A stretch of DNA of 11,247 bases from an uncultured Legionellaceae bacterium (GTDB lineage: Bacteria > Pseudomonadota > Gammaproteobacteria > Legionellales > Legionellaceae): positions 1 to 11,247 of the forward strand of contig CAISSD010000296.1 in the NCBI GenBank assembly GCA_903887975.1, written 5' to 3'. Numbering within the stretch: position 1 is the first letter of the stretch; each line of letters starts with the position of its first letter. Positions 1-6,099 of this stretch are shown in pieces. The notes below the pieces were generated by a model, which worked only from the letters and a program-made list of their open reading frames with translations, made no database searches and was not told the origin of the DNA. Both the position numbers and the translations under genes were made by a program.

Positions 1-551
1 GCGTTGTTGATTCAGCCGTATTGGTTGCCTATGGCATTGATACGAGGGGTATGCATGGCTTAACGCTGATAACCAGTGATGCACATAGTGACTTAAAGGC
101 GGCGCTTCGGGCAGTTTTTCCATCGGTTCCATGGCAACGATGCCAATTTCATTTGCAACAGAACGCGCAGGCTTACGTACCCAAACAAAACATGAAAAAA
201 GAGGTGGCAGAAGATATTCGGATTATTTTTAACACACCGAATCGTGAGGAAGCGGACCGACAATTAAAATTAGTGATGACAAAATATGAAAAGACAGCCC
301 CCCAGCTTAGCCAATGGATGGAAACTGCAATTCCAGAGGGATTAACTGTATTTCATTTCAAAAGTAGTCATCGTCGACGCTTAAGGACTTCTAACCTTGC
401 TGAGCGCGTTAATCGAGAGATAAAGCGAAGAACTAAGATTGCCAGCATTTTTCCAAATGCGGCCTCTTGTGAACGATTGGTGACAGGCGTTTTAATTGAG
501 ATCTCAGAGGACTGGGAGTCTGGCAAAATTTATCTGTCGATGGACGAATGA
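1..551 (+). CDS. IS256-family transposase, C-terminal part, probably internally deleted
   Basis: The frame is open from base 3, with no start codon inside the window that fits the family, and stops at TGA 549-551. Of the Mutator/IS256 DDE domain it shows the second catalytic Asp in SDAH (codon 106 area, bases 75-86), the CxxH motif (CQFH, bases 141-152), and the catalytic Glu in NLAERVNREIKRR (bases 393-431). It ends in the usual tail (SEDWESGKIYLSMDE). The first catalytic Asp should lie about 15-20 codons upstream of the window. In family members, the strand ending VAYGID is followed by roughly 30 residues (a VLG-type strand and the SExxW helix) before the RGxxGLxLITSDAH segment. Here VAYGID joins almost directly to TRGMHGLTLITSDAH near base 42. 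The reading frame is kept, but a core element is missing, so I infer an inactive protein. The family call is secure; the deletion rests on my memory of the family. Confidence 0.88.
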   Translation, partial: VVDSAVLVAYGIDTRGMHGLTLITSDAHSDLKAALRAVFPSVPWQRCQFHLQQNAQAYVPKQNMKKEVAEDIRIIFNTPNREEADRQLKLVMTKYEKTAPQLSQWMETAIPEGLTVFHFKSSHRRRLRTSNLAERVNREIKRRTKIASIFPNAASCERLVTGVLIEISEDWESGKIYLSMDE

Positions 552-610
552 GCTTGCCATGTCAAGGGCAGCCGATTTAGGCTGGCGAAGCGAACGCTTG
601 ACACAGTAGA
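1..610 (+). mobile_element. 3' part of an IS256-family insertion sequence (left part outside window)
   Basis: The stretch holds the distal half of an IS256-family transposase frame that is open at the left window edge, followed by about 60 bases that could include the right end of the element. IS256-type elements carry terminal inverted repeats of roughly 20-30 bp, but the left end is not in the window, so the right end cannot be matched. The end at about 610 is a guess, placed after the motif cttgacacag (597-606), which resembles the TTGACAC-like ends I associate with some members of this family. A second, inverted copy of its core (tgtcaag) lies at 560-566. The transposase appears internally deleted, so the copy is probably immobile. 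Confidence 0.7.
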
Positions 611-628
611 ATAAAAGTAAGCTTGCCA

Positions 629-665
629 ATGGCTGTGGGCACGGCAGTTTTTTGCCCACAGCCAT
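629..665. repeat. Perfect 13-bp inverted repeat (hairpin)
   Basis: The arms atggctgtgggca (629-641) and tgcccacagccat (653-665) are exact reverse complements with an 11-nt loop. Two more C-G pairs (626-627 with 667-668 region) can form past a bulged A. A run of seven T follows only at 678-684, about 12 bases after the stem, so it does not fit a standard intrinsic terminator. It could be a genome-dispersed palindromic repeat, an IS-associated structure or an RNA stem. Confidence 0.7.
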
Positions 666-845
666 GGTAACTCAGCGTTTTTTTGTTCATCAGCATGGCC
701 GTCATTTTGGTTGGCTGCTTATGTTGCGAAATTAATGCACTGTTAGGATAGCTAGTTGAGTTTAATGTTGTTTTTGTTTGAATATTAACCAATGGAATTT
801 GAAGTAAAACTGAAATTACAGAAAAAAAGTTGCTTTATCTGAATT

Positions 846-851
846 TATAAT
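846..851 (+). promoter_or_regulatory. Candidate -10 box of the cysteine-rich gene
   Basis: An exact TATAAT lies 57 bases before the start codon. No good -35 hexamer is found at 16-18 bp (the region is an A-run), so any promoter here would be weak or activator-dependent. The predicted start of transcription is near 858. Confidence 0.45.
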
Positions 852-862
852 CTACACTTTGA

Positions 863-877
863 TTGTCGTCATGACAA
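863..877. promoter_or_regulatory. Operator-like inverted repeat downstream of the -10
   Basis: The sequence ttgtc-N5-gacaa is an exact inverted repeat, overlapped by the perfect 8-bp palindrome gtcatgac (868-875). It lies directly after the predicted transcription start, where a repressor would block elongation or initiation. No regulator gene is seen nearby, so its role is only inferred from position. Confidence 0.3.
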
Positions 878-908
878 AAAATCGATTGGAGCCACTTAAG
901 GAGAGAAT

Positions 909-1214
909 ATGATGAACAACTTATATCGTTTAGTGAGTATCTTGGTAATCAGCATAACTTGTTCTTTATATGCTACGACCTCATTAGCTGTAGACTACGG
1001 GACAGGGGGGTCGCATGGTGTAAATTGTACAGGTGATGTGTGTCAATGCACTCAACAATTCTGCGGATGTGGGGAAAGCAGTTATTGTGATAGTATTAGC
1101 GGCGTTTGTCTGGGTAATACAGCTGTTAATACCAATTGTAATTACAAACAAAGACAGTGCTTTGGAAAGGAGAATGGCGTACAAAAATCTTGTAAGCAAT
1201 ATTGTAATTGCTGA
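909..1214 (+). CDS. Small secreted cysteine-rich protein, no recognised family
   Basis: A 101-residue product starts at ATG 909 (a second ATG follows at once), preceded by aaggagag at 898-905, a good ribosome site. Residues 1-27 form a typical Sec signal peptide: a basic residue at 7, a hydrophobic core at about 8-20, and an SLA cleavage site before Val28. The predicted mature part of 74 residues has 12 cysteines (40, 45, 47, 52, 54, 60, 67, 77, 84, 95, 99, 101), about 16%, with three CxC motifs. An even number in an exported protein suggests six disulfides formed in the periplasm or outside the cell, and a small disulfide-locked fold. Metal binding is an alternative. I do not recognise a domain. 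It stands alone between an IS remnant and parC, which is convergent with it. The start, signal peptide and cysteine pattern are seen in the sequence; any role (toxin, adhesin, protease inhibitor, host-directed peptide) would be speculation. Confidence 0.8.
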   Translation: MMNNLYRLVSILVISITCSLYATTSLAVDYGTGGSHGVNCTGDVCQCTQQFCGCGESSYCDSISGVCLGNTAVNTNCNYKQRQCFGKENGVQKSCKQYCNC

Positions 1215-1244
1215 TAAAAAAGTCTGGATTAAACTGGACAGGGG

Positions 1245-1281
1245 TGTGCCAAAAAATTGCCAACTAGGATTTTTGGGCACA
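1245..1281. terminator. Possible shared terminator hairpin between convergent genes
   Basis: tgtgcc plus five A (1245-1255) pairs with five T plus ggcaca (1270-1274, 1276-1281) with one bulged G and a 14-nt loop. The A/T half of the stem gives a T-tract in either direction. It sits between the stop of the cysteine-rich gene (1214) and the stop of parC (1298), where a bidirectional terminator is expected. The stem is imperfect and the loop long, so strength is uncertain. Confidence 0.4.
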
Positions 1282-1297
1282 TCTATTTTGGTTTACC

Positions 1298-3535
1298 TTA
1301 TGGTACATGAATCCCCAAACCACTAACATGTTGTAATCCCCGAGGCAATCGCTGTCCACGCTGCCCGCGCTCGCCTTTGTAATAGGCCAAATCCGCAGGC
1401 TTTAGGGTTAGGCTTCTTTTTCCGGCATAGACCACCAACGCATCCTGCTCATTCAAAATACAAGCATCCACCATCCATTCTTCACGCGTGGCGGCTTTTG
1501 CTGTGGGAATGTTGATGAGCTTATTGCCTTTGCCACGCGTTAATTCAGGAATGGTCGCGGTGGAAAACATCAATAATCGACCCATGTTGCTAACGCATGC
1601 AATCCATTGATTGTTTTTGTTGGACATGGTTTTTGGAGGTAAAATGAGACTGTGTGTTGGCAATTTGAAACACGCCTTGCCATTGCGATTTTTGACATAG
1701 AGTTGCTCTAAACGTGTTGCAAAACCATAGCCGGCATCATTCATTAATAAAACCCAATCACAGCCCTCGCCTGAAACCATGGCGGCGAACGATGCACCCT
1801 CACTGGGATTTAATTTGCCCGTTAATGGCTCACCCTGACCACGAGCTGAAGGCAGCTGATGGGCTGGTAGTGAATAGACTTTGCCATCGGTATCAAAAAA
1901 CACCACCGCTTGGTTGCTTCTGGCGGGGATTTGCATTTTAAAGGCGTCATGCGTTTTAAAGCTTAATTCCGAACCCTTGATGTCAAAGCCTTTGGCCGCA
2001 CGAATCCAACCTTTTTCAGACAGCACAATGGTCAGTGGTTCATTGGGTAAAATATCAGTTTCTTTCAGCGCTTGAGATTCACCACGGGCGATGATGGGCG
2101 AGCGACGTGGATCGCCAAATTGATCTCTATCTCGGGTGATTTCTTCTTTCACCAACTGACGCAGTGCATGGTCATTGTTTAATAGACCTTGAAGTTTTTC
2201 AAGCTCCTCTTGAAGCTCGTTTTGCTCGGCACGTAATTTGAACTCTTCCAATTTGGCCAAGTGACGCAATTTAATTTCAAGAATGGCCTCGGCTTGTAAG
2301 CTTGATAAATTAAATCGACGCATGAGCTCTTCTTTGGGCTCATCCTCTTCACGAATAATGGCAATGACTTCATCGATGTTTAAATAAGCAACCAATAAGC
2401 CATCCAACAAATGCAGTCGATTCAGAACTTTATCCAAACGATGTTGCAAACGTCTTTTGACCGTGGCAAGACGAAATGATAACCACTCGTTTAAAATGGT
2501 TAACAAATTTTTAACTCGGGGTGCGCCATCCAAACCAATCATGTTAAAATTAAGACGATAATTTCGCTCTAAATCGGTGGTGGCAAATAAATGCGACATG
2601 AGACCCTCCACATCAATGCGATTGGAGCGTGGAATAATCACGAGTCTTGTTGGGTGTTCATGACAAGACTCGTCACGTAAATCATCCACCATGGGCAATT
2701 TTTTTTGCTGCATTTGTGCTGCAATTTGCTCGATAATGCGGGCACCTGAAACTTGGTAGGGTAGTGCGGTGATGACAATATTGTGCTGCTCCAACTGATA
2801 AGCCGCACGCATTTTTACCGATCCCACACCATCTTTATAAACCTGTTGAATCACCTCTTGAGGCGTGATGATTTCCGCACTGGTTGGAAAATCAGGGCCT
2901 TTAATCCACGTACAAATGGTTTCTAACGAGGCATTGGGATGGTCCAACAAATGAATACAGGCATTGGCAACCTCCACCAAATTATGCGGTAAAACATCCG
3001 ATGCCATCCCCACCGCAATCCCTGTTGCACCATTAAGCAATACATTGGGAAGGCGCGCGGGCATCAAGGCTGGTTCTTTTAAGGTGGCATCAAAATTGTC
3101 AACCCAATCCACCGTGCCCAGTTGTAATTCACTCAAAAGAAGTTCTGCGTACGCTGAGAGTTTGGCTTCAGTGTAACGCATGGCCGCAAATGATTTGGGG
3201 TCGTCGGCAGAGCCCCAGTTGCCCTGACCATCAACAAACGGATAGCGGTAAGAAAAGGGTTGTGCCATTAACACCATGGCTTCATAACAGGCCGAGTCGC
3301 CATGGGGATGAAATTTACCCAAAACATCACCCACGGTGCGCGCTGATTTTTTATATTTGGCAGATGATTTTAGCCCCAGTTCAGACATGGCATAAATAAT
3401 GCGACGTTGCACGGGTTTAAAGCCATCTGCGATATGTGGTAGCGCCCTATCCAAGATCACATACATGGAATAGTCTAAATAGGCTTTTTCAGTGAAGGTG
3501 ATGAGTGGCGTGCGCTCGGCTGTTGGATTCATCAT
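1298..3535 (-). CDS. parC: DNA topoisomerase IV subunit A
   Basis: This is the 745-residue breakage-reunion subunit of topoisomerase IV, which with ParE decatenates daughter chromosomes; E. coli ParC has 752 residues. The N-terminal half holds the winged-helix/tower region with the catalytic tyrosine in AAMRYTEAKL (Tyr121), the quinolone-resistance region HPHGDSACYEAM (76-87) and the DNA-bending isoleucine in TGIAVGM (Ile173). A coiled-coil arm covers about 400-465, and the C-terminal beta-pinwheel about 495-740. Ser81 and Glu85, equivalent to E. coli Ser80 and Glu84, are the wild-type quinolone-sensitive residues. The acidic tail seen after the pinwheel in E. coli is missing. Two adjacent ATG codons compete as start. 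No clear Shine-Dalgarno precedes them, and the thioredoxin stop is only 9 bases upstream, so translational coupling is likely. parE is not in the window. Confidence 0.98.
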   Translation of the reverse strand: MMNPTAERTPLITFTEKAYLDYSMYVILDRALPHIADGFKPVQRRIIYAMSELGLKSSAKYKKSARTVGDVLGKFHPHGDSACYEAMVLMAQPFSYRYPFVDGQGNWGSADDPKSFAAMRYTEAKLSAYAELLLSELQLGTVDWVDNFDATLKEPALMPARLPNVLLNGATGIAVGMASDVLPHNLVEVANACIHLLDHPNASLETICTWIKGPDFPTSAEIITPQEVIQQVYKDGVGSVKMRAAYQLEQHNIVITALPYQVSGARIIEQIAAQMQQKKLPMVDDLRDESCHEHPTRLVIIPRSNRIDVEGLMSHLFATTDLERNYRLNFNMIGLDGAPRVKNLLTILNEWLSFRLATVKRRLQHRLDKVLNRLHLLDGLLVAYLNIDEVIAIIREEDEPKEELMRRFNLSSLQAEAILEIKLRHLAKLEEFKLRAEQNELQEELEKLQGLLNNDHALRQLVKEEITRDRDQFGDPRRSPIIARGESQALKETDILPNEPLTIVLSEKGWIRAAKGFDIKGSELSFKTHDAFKMQIPARSNQAVVFFDTDGKVYSLPAHQLPSARGQGEPLTGKLNPSEGASFAAMVSGEGCDWVLLMNDAGYGFATRLEQLYVKNRNGKACFKLPTHSLILPPKTMSNKNNQWIACVSNMGRLLMFSTATIPELTRGKGNKLINIPTAKAATREEWMVDACILNEQDALVVYAGKRSLTLKPADLAYYKGERGQRGQRLPRGLQHVSGLGIHVP

Positions 3536-3544
3536 GACGGCGAT

Positions 3545-3871
3545 TTAAATGTTGCTGTCAATAAATGCCATGAGCTGCGACTTGGACAAGAGCCCCATCT
3601 TGATGGCACTGGCCTCACCGTTTTTAAAAATAATCAGTGTTGGAATACTCATGACGCCAAATTTGGATGCAGACAGAGGATTTTCATCAATATCAATTTT
3701 GGCGAAGGTTAGTTTTTGGTGATACTCGCCAGCAACTTCCTCAAAAATGGGTCCCAATGCTTTACATGGACCACACCACGCTGCCCAAAAATCCACAATC
3801 ACGGGTTTGTTGGCTTTTAATACGTCGGCTTCAAAGTGCTCATCAGAGATGTGTTTGATGTGTTGTGACAT
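3545..3871 (-). CDS. trxA: Thioredoxin
   Basis: This is a 108-residue cytoplasmic thioredoxin, the usual length of TrxA, that reduces protein disulfides with electrons from thioredoxin reductase. The redox motif WCGPC is at 32-36 after the strand VIVDFWAA. The buried aspartate is Asp27, and the cis-proline is in the loop VMSIPT (Pro77). The C-terminal FKNGE strand and helix are complete. The start at 3871 has a ribosome site (AAGGA, 3878-3882 on the minus strand) six bases upstream. It lies 27 bases after rsmE and 9 before parC, on the same strand, so it is probably the middle gene of a transcript. The family is certain. Whether it is the main thioredoxin or a second copy cannot be told from this window. 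Confidence 0.96.
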   Translation of the reverse strand: MSQHIKHISDEHFEADVLKANKPVIVDFWAAWCGPCKALGPIFEEVAGEYHQKLTFAKIDIDENPLSASKFGVMSIPTLIIFKNGEASAIKMGLLSKSQLMAFIDSNI

Positions 3872-3898
3872 GATTATTCCTTGGTTGATAAAATATGA

Positions 3899-4630
3899 TT
3901 ATAAATCACCACAAGCCGCTTGCAAAATACTTAATGCAGCAATGGCAGCAGTTTCGGTTCGCAACACCCTAGGACCCAAACATAGTGGACTAAATTGCCG
4001 CGCTTTGGCAAGCTCGACTTCTCGTGCACTTAATCCCCCTTCCGGGCCAATCAATAAAGACATAGGACTGGTGTTGGTTGGAATGTTGCGCCAAGACGCC
4101 GCACTCCCGGGTTGCAAAATAAGCTTTAATGACGCATTGCATTGTTCAATGTAATCTTCAAAGGCACATAAAGGTTCAATGACAGGAATTTGGTTGCGAC
4201 CACATTGCTCACAAGCACTAATGGCAATCGATTGCCAGAGTTTTTGTTTTTTCTCCATACGCATGCGATCCAATCGCACCACACAATGTTCGGTAATAAG
4301 CGGCGTGATGCTCGTAACGCCAAGCTCGACGGCTTTTTGAACAATAAAATCCATGCGCTCACCTTTGGAGATGGCTTGAGCCAAATGAATTTGGGTTGGT
4401 GACTCGCGACTGGTGGTTTGGCAGGAATGAACTTGAACGGTGACCCTATTTTTGATGATACCGGTAATTTCGGCCTGACATTCTTGATTATGGCCATTGA
4501 AAAGACATAACGCATCACCCGGTTGTCGTCTTAATACCACCGCAACATGCTGGCTTGCCGAGGCAAATAATTCGATGGTGTCATTTTGGGTGTAATTTCC
4601 GGGTTGAAAAATGCGTATTATTCGTGCCAT
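3899..4630 (-). CDS. rsmE: 16S rRNA (uracil(1498)-N(3))-methyltransferase RsmE
   Basis: This SPOUT-class enzyme methylates N3 of U1498 in the decoding centre of 16S rRNA using S-adenosylmethionine. From the chosen start the protein has 243 residues, exactly the E. coli length. It has an N-terminal PUA-like domain (about 1-70) and a trefoil-knot methyltransferase domain containing SKGERMDFIVQKAVELG (88-104), CEQCGRN (140-146), LIGPEGGLS (193-201) and LGPRVLRTETAA (218-229), the last two forming the cofactor-binding knot. An in-frame ATG five codons upstream (4645) is possible. I prefer 4630 because MARIIRIF matches the family N-terminus, although neither start has a strong ribosome site. It heads the rsmE-trxA-parC cluster and is divergent from fumC. 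Confidence 0.96.
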   Translation of the reverse strand: MARIIRIFQPGNYTQNDTIELFASASQHVAVVLRRQPGDALCLFNGHNQECQAEITGIIKNRVTVQVHSCQTTSRESPTQIHLAQAISKGERMDFIVQKAVELGVTSITPLITEHCVVRLDRMRMEKKQKLWQSIAISACEQCGRNQIPVIEPLCAFEDYIEQCNASLKLILQPGSAASWRNIPTNTSPMSLLIGPEGGLSAREVELAKARQFSPLCLGPRVLRTETAAIAALSILQAACGDL

Positions 4631-4634
4631 TGGG

Positions 4635-4663
4635 TTCTCAACCATAAAATCTGGAGGTATACT
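4635..4663 (+). promoter_or_regulatory. Candidate fumC promoter
   Basis: TTCTCA (4635-4640) and TATACT (4658-4663) are separated by 17 bp, giving a predicted start near 4670 and a leader of about 29 nt. The -35 box lies directly in front of the rsmE start codon on the other strand, so the two transcription units overlap here. Confidence 0.45.
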
Positions 4664-4671
4664 TCAACATT

Positions 4672-4677
4672 ATTATA
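4672..4677 (-). promoter_or_regulatory. Candidate -10 box for the rsmE-trxA-parC transcript
   Basis: An exact TATAAT is read on the minus strand at 4677-4672, 41 bases upstream of the rsmE start at 4630. The -35 region at 17 bp is poor. It is part of a short inverted repeat, ggtata (4656-4661) with tatacc (4674-4679), which also contains the opposing fumC -10. Confidence 0.4.
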
Positions 4678-4698
4678 CCCTAAAAGGTGCATACTAGC

Positions 4699-6099
4699 AT
4701 GACTAATACACGTAAAGAAACAGACAGTATGGGTGAAATCGATGTTCCAGCCAATCGCTACTGGGGGGCACAAACCGAGCGTTCATTGCATCATTTTGAT
4801 ATCGGACATGATCTGATTCCCATCGAAGTCATCCATGCGTTTGGAGTGCTAAAAAAAGCAGCTGCATTAACCAACCAAGATCTTGGGAAATTATCTGCAG
4901 AAAAAACCAAATTGATTGTTGCCGCTTCGGATGAGGTCGCCAGTGGTCAATTGGATGCGCATTTTCCCTTGCATGTGTGGCAAACCGGAAGTGGCACGCA
5001 ATCCAACATGAATGTCAATGAAGTCATTTCCAATCGAGCCATTGAAATGGCGGGTGGCGTCATGGGCAGTAAAACCCCCATTCATCCCAATGATGATGTG
5101 AACATGTCGCAATCCTCCAACGATACGTTTCCAACCGCCATGCATATGGCAACCGTTTTGGCCTTCAAACAAAAATTAATTCCTGCGGTTGTCGCACTTC
5201 GTGATGGCTTGGATGCTAAAGCGCAGGCGTTTGATGGCATTATTAAAATTGGCAGAACTCATTTGCAAGACGCCGTACCTTTAACGCTAGGCCAAGAATT
5301 TTCAGGTTATGTGGCGCAACTGAATGCCGTATTGATGCGTATGGATCAAGTTTTGCCAGAGCTTTATGCGCTGGCTTTAGGTGGCACGGCTGTTGGCACG
5401 GGACTTAATACCCATCCAGAGTTTGCAAAGCGCGCAGCGGCACACATTGCGCTGTTGACCAAACAACCTTTTGTGTCCGCCCCCAATAAGTTTGAAGCGT
5501 TGGCGTCTCATGAGCCATTGGTCATGGCCCATGGGGTGATGAAAACGTTGGCGTGCGCGTTGATGAAAATTGCAAATGATGTGCGTTGGTTGGGATCAGG
5601 TCCTCGTTGCGGCATTGGCGAGCTGATTTTACCAGAAAATGAGCCTGGTTCGTCGATTATGCCGGGCAAAGTCAATCCCACTCAAGCCGAAGCCATGACC
5701 ATGGTGTGCGCTCAAGTGATGGGTAATGATGTGGCGGTTGGTGTTTCGGGTAGTCAGGGAAATTTTGAATTAAATGTGTTTAAGCCCGTGATTATTTTTA
5801 ATGTGATGCATTCATTGAATTTATTGGCCGATACCTGCCATTCTTTTCTGGAGTTTTGTGTGCAAGGGTTAGAAGCCAATAAACCGGTTATTGAGGGTTA
5901 TGTACATCATTCGTTGATGTTGGTGACCGCACTCAATCAACACATTGGGTATGACAAGGCCGCAAAAATTGCCAAAACTGCGTACCATGACAATACCTCA
6001 TTAAAAGAAGCGGCGGTCAAACTTGGGTTTTTAACCGCCACGCAATTTGATGAATATGTTCGTCCCGAAGACATGATTGGTCCCATCAGCGCTGCTTAG
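4699..6099 (+). CDS. fumC: Class II fumarate hydratase
   Basis: This is the oxygen-stable, iron-free fumarase that interconverts fumarate and L-malate in the TCA cycle, acting as a cytoplasmic homotetramer. The 466-residue product is the usual length (E. coli FumC 467). Conserved regions appear in order: WQTGSGTQSNMN (94-105), the HPNDDVNMSQSSND site (129-142), GRTHLQDA with catalytic His188 (185-192), and the signature GSSIMPGKVNPTQ (317-329) with Ser318 and Lys324. The numbering is collinear with E. coli. A GTG four codons upstream (4687) is also open, but ATG 4699 gives the family N-terminus and has AAAAGG at 4682-4687. It is divergent from rsmE and convergent with the transglycosylase gene, the two overlapping by four bases at their stops. 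Confidence 0.98.
   Translation: MTNTRKETDSMGEIDVPANRYWGAQTERSLHHFDIGHDLIPIEVIHAFGVLKKAAALTNQDLGKLSAEKTKLIVAASDEVASGQLDAHFPLHVWQTGSGTQSNMNVNEVISNRAIEMAGGVMGSKTPIHPNDDVNMSQSSNDTFPTAMHMATVLAFKQKLIPAVVALRDGLDAKAQAFDGIIKIGRTHLQDAVPLTLGQEFSGYVAQLNAVLMRMDQVLPELYALALGGTAVGTGLNTHPEFAKRAAAHIALLTKQPFVSAPNKFEALASHEPLVMAHGVMKTLACALMKIANDVRWLGSGPRCGIGELILPENEPGSSIMPGKVNPTQAEAMTMVCAQVMGNDVAVGVSGSQGNFELNVFKPVIIFNVMHSLNLLADTCHSFLEFCVQGLEANKPVIEGYVHHSLMLVTALNQHIGYDKAAKIAKTAYHDNTSLKEAAVKLGFLTATQFDEYVRPEDMIGPISAA

Larger units (their letters stand above)
552..908. other. Non-coding stretch: IS tail, hairpin and small-gene promoter
   Basis: No convincing gene lies here. A 71-codon minus-strand frame (577-792) has no ribosome site or recognisable product and runs through the hairpin, so I discount it. 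The left part holds the presumed IS right end and two copies of agcttgcca (551-559 and 620-628). The middle holds a strong hairpin (629-665). The right part is AT-rich and carries a TATAAT box and an operator-like inverted repeat in front of the small cysteine-rich gene. Confidence 0.7.

Noticed and set aside
577..792. 71-codon minus-strand frame next to the IS remnant
   Set aside because: It runs through a perfect hairpin, has no ribosome site, no recognisable motif and odd composition; it is most likely chance.
984..1326. Two frames of about 97 codons overlapping the cysteine-rich gene on either strand
   Set aside because: The 909-1214 frame has the ribosome site, signal peptide and patterned cysteines; the others are shadows of it.
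1714..3399. Several plus-strand and one minus-strand frame inside parC
   Set aside because: parC is full length and conserved end to end; these are out-of-frame shadows.
1298..3535. Possibility that the topoisomerase subunit is GyrA
   Set aside because: Length, the AAMRYTEAKL site, and the pinwheel without a GyrA-box match ParC; the sequence aligns with E. coli ParC throughout.
4126..4518. 130-codon minus-strand frame inside rsmE
   Set aside because: Alternative frame of a well-supported full-length gene.
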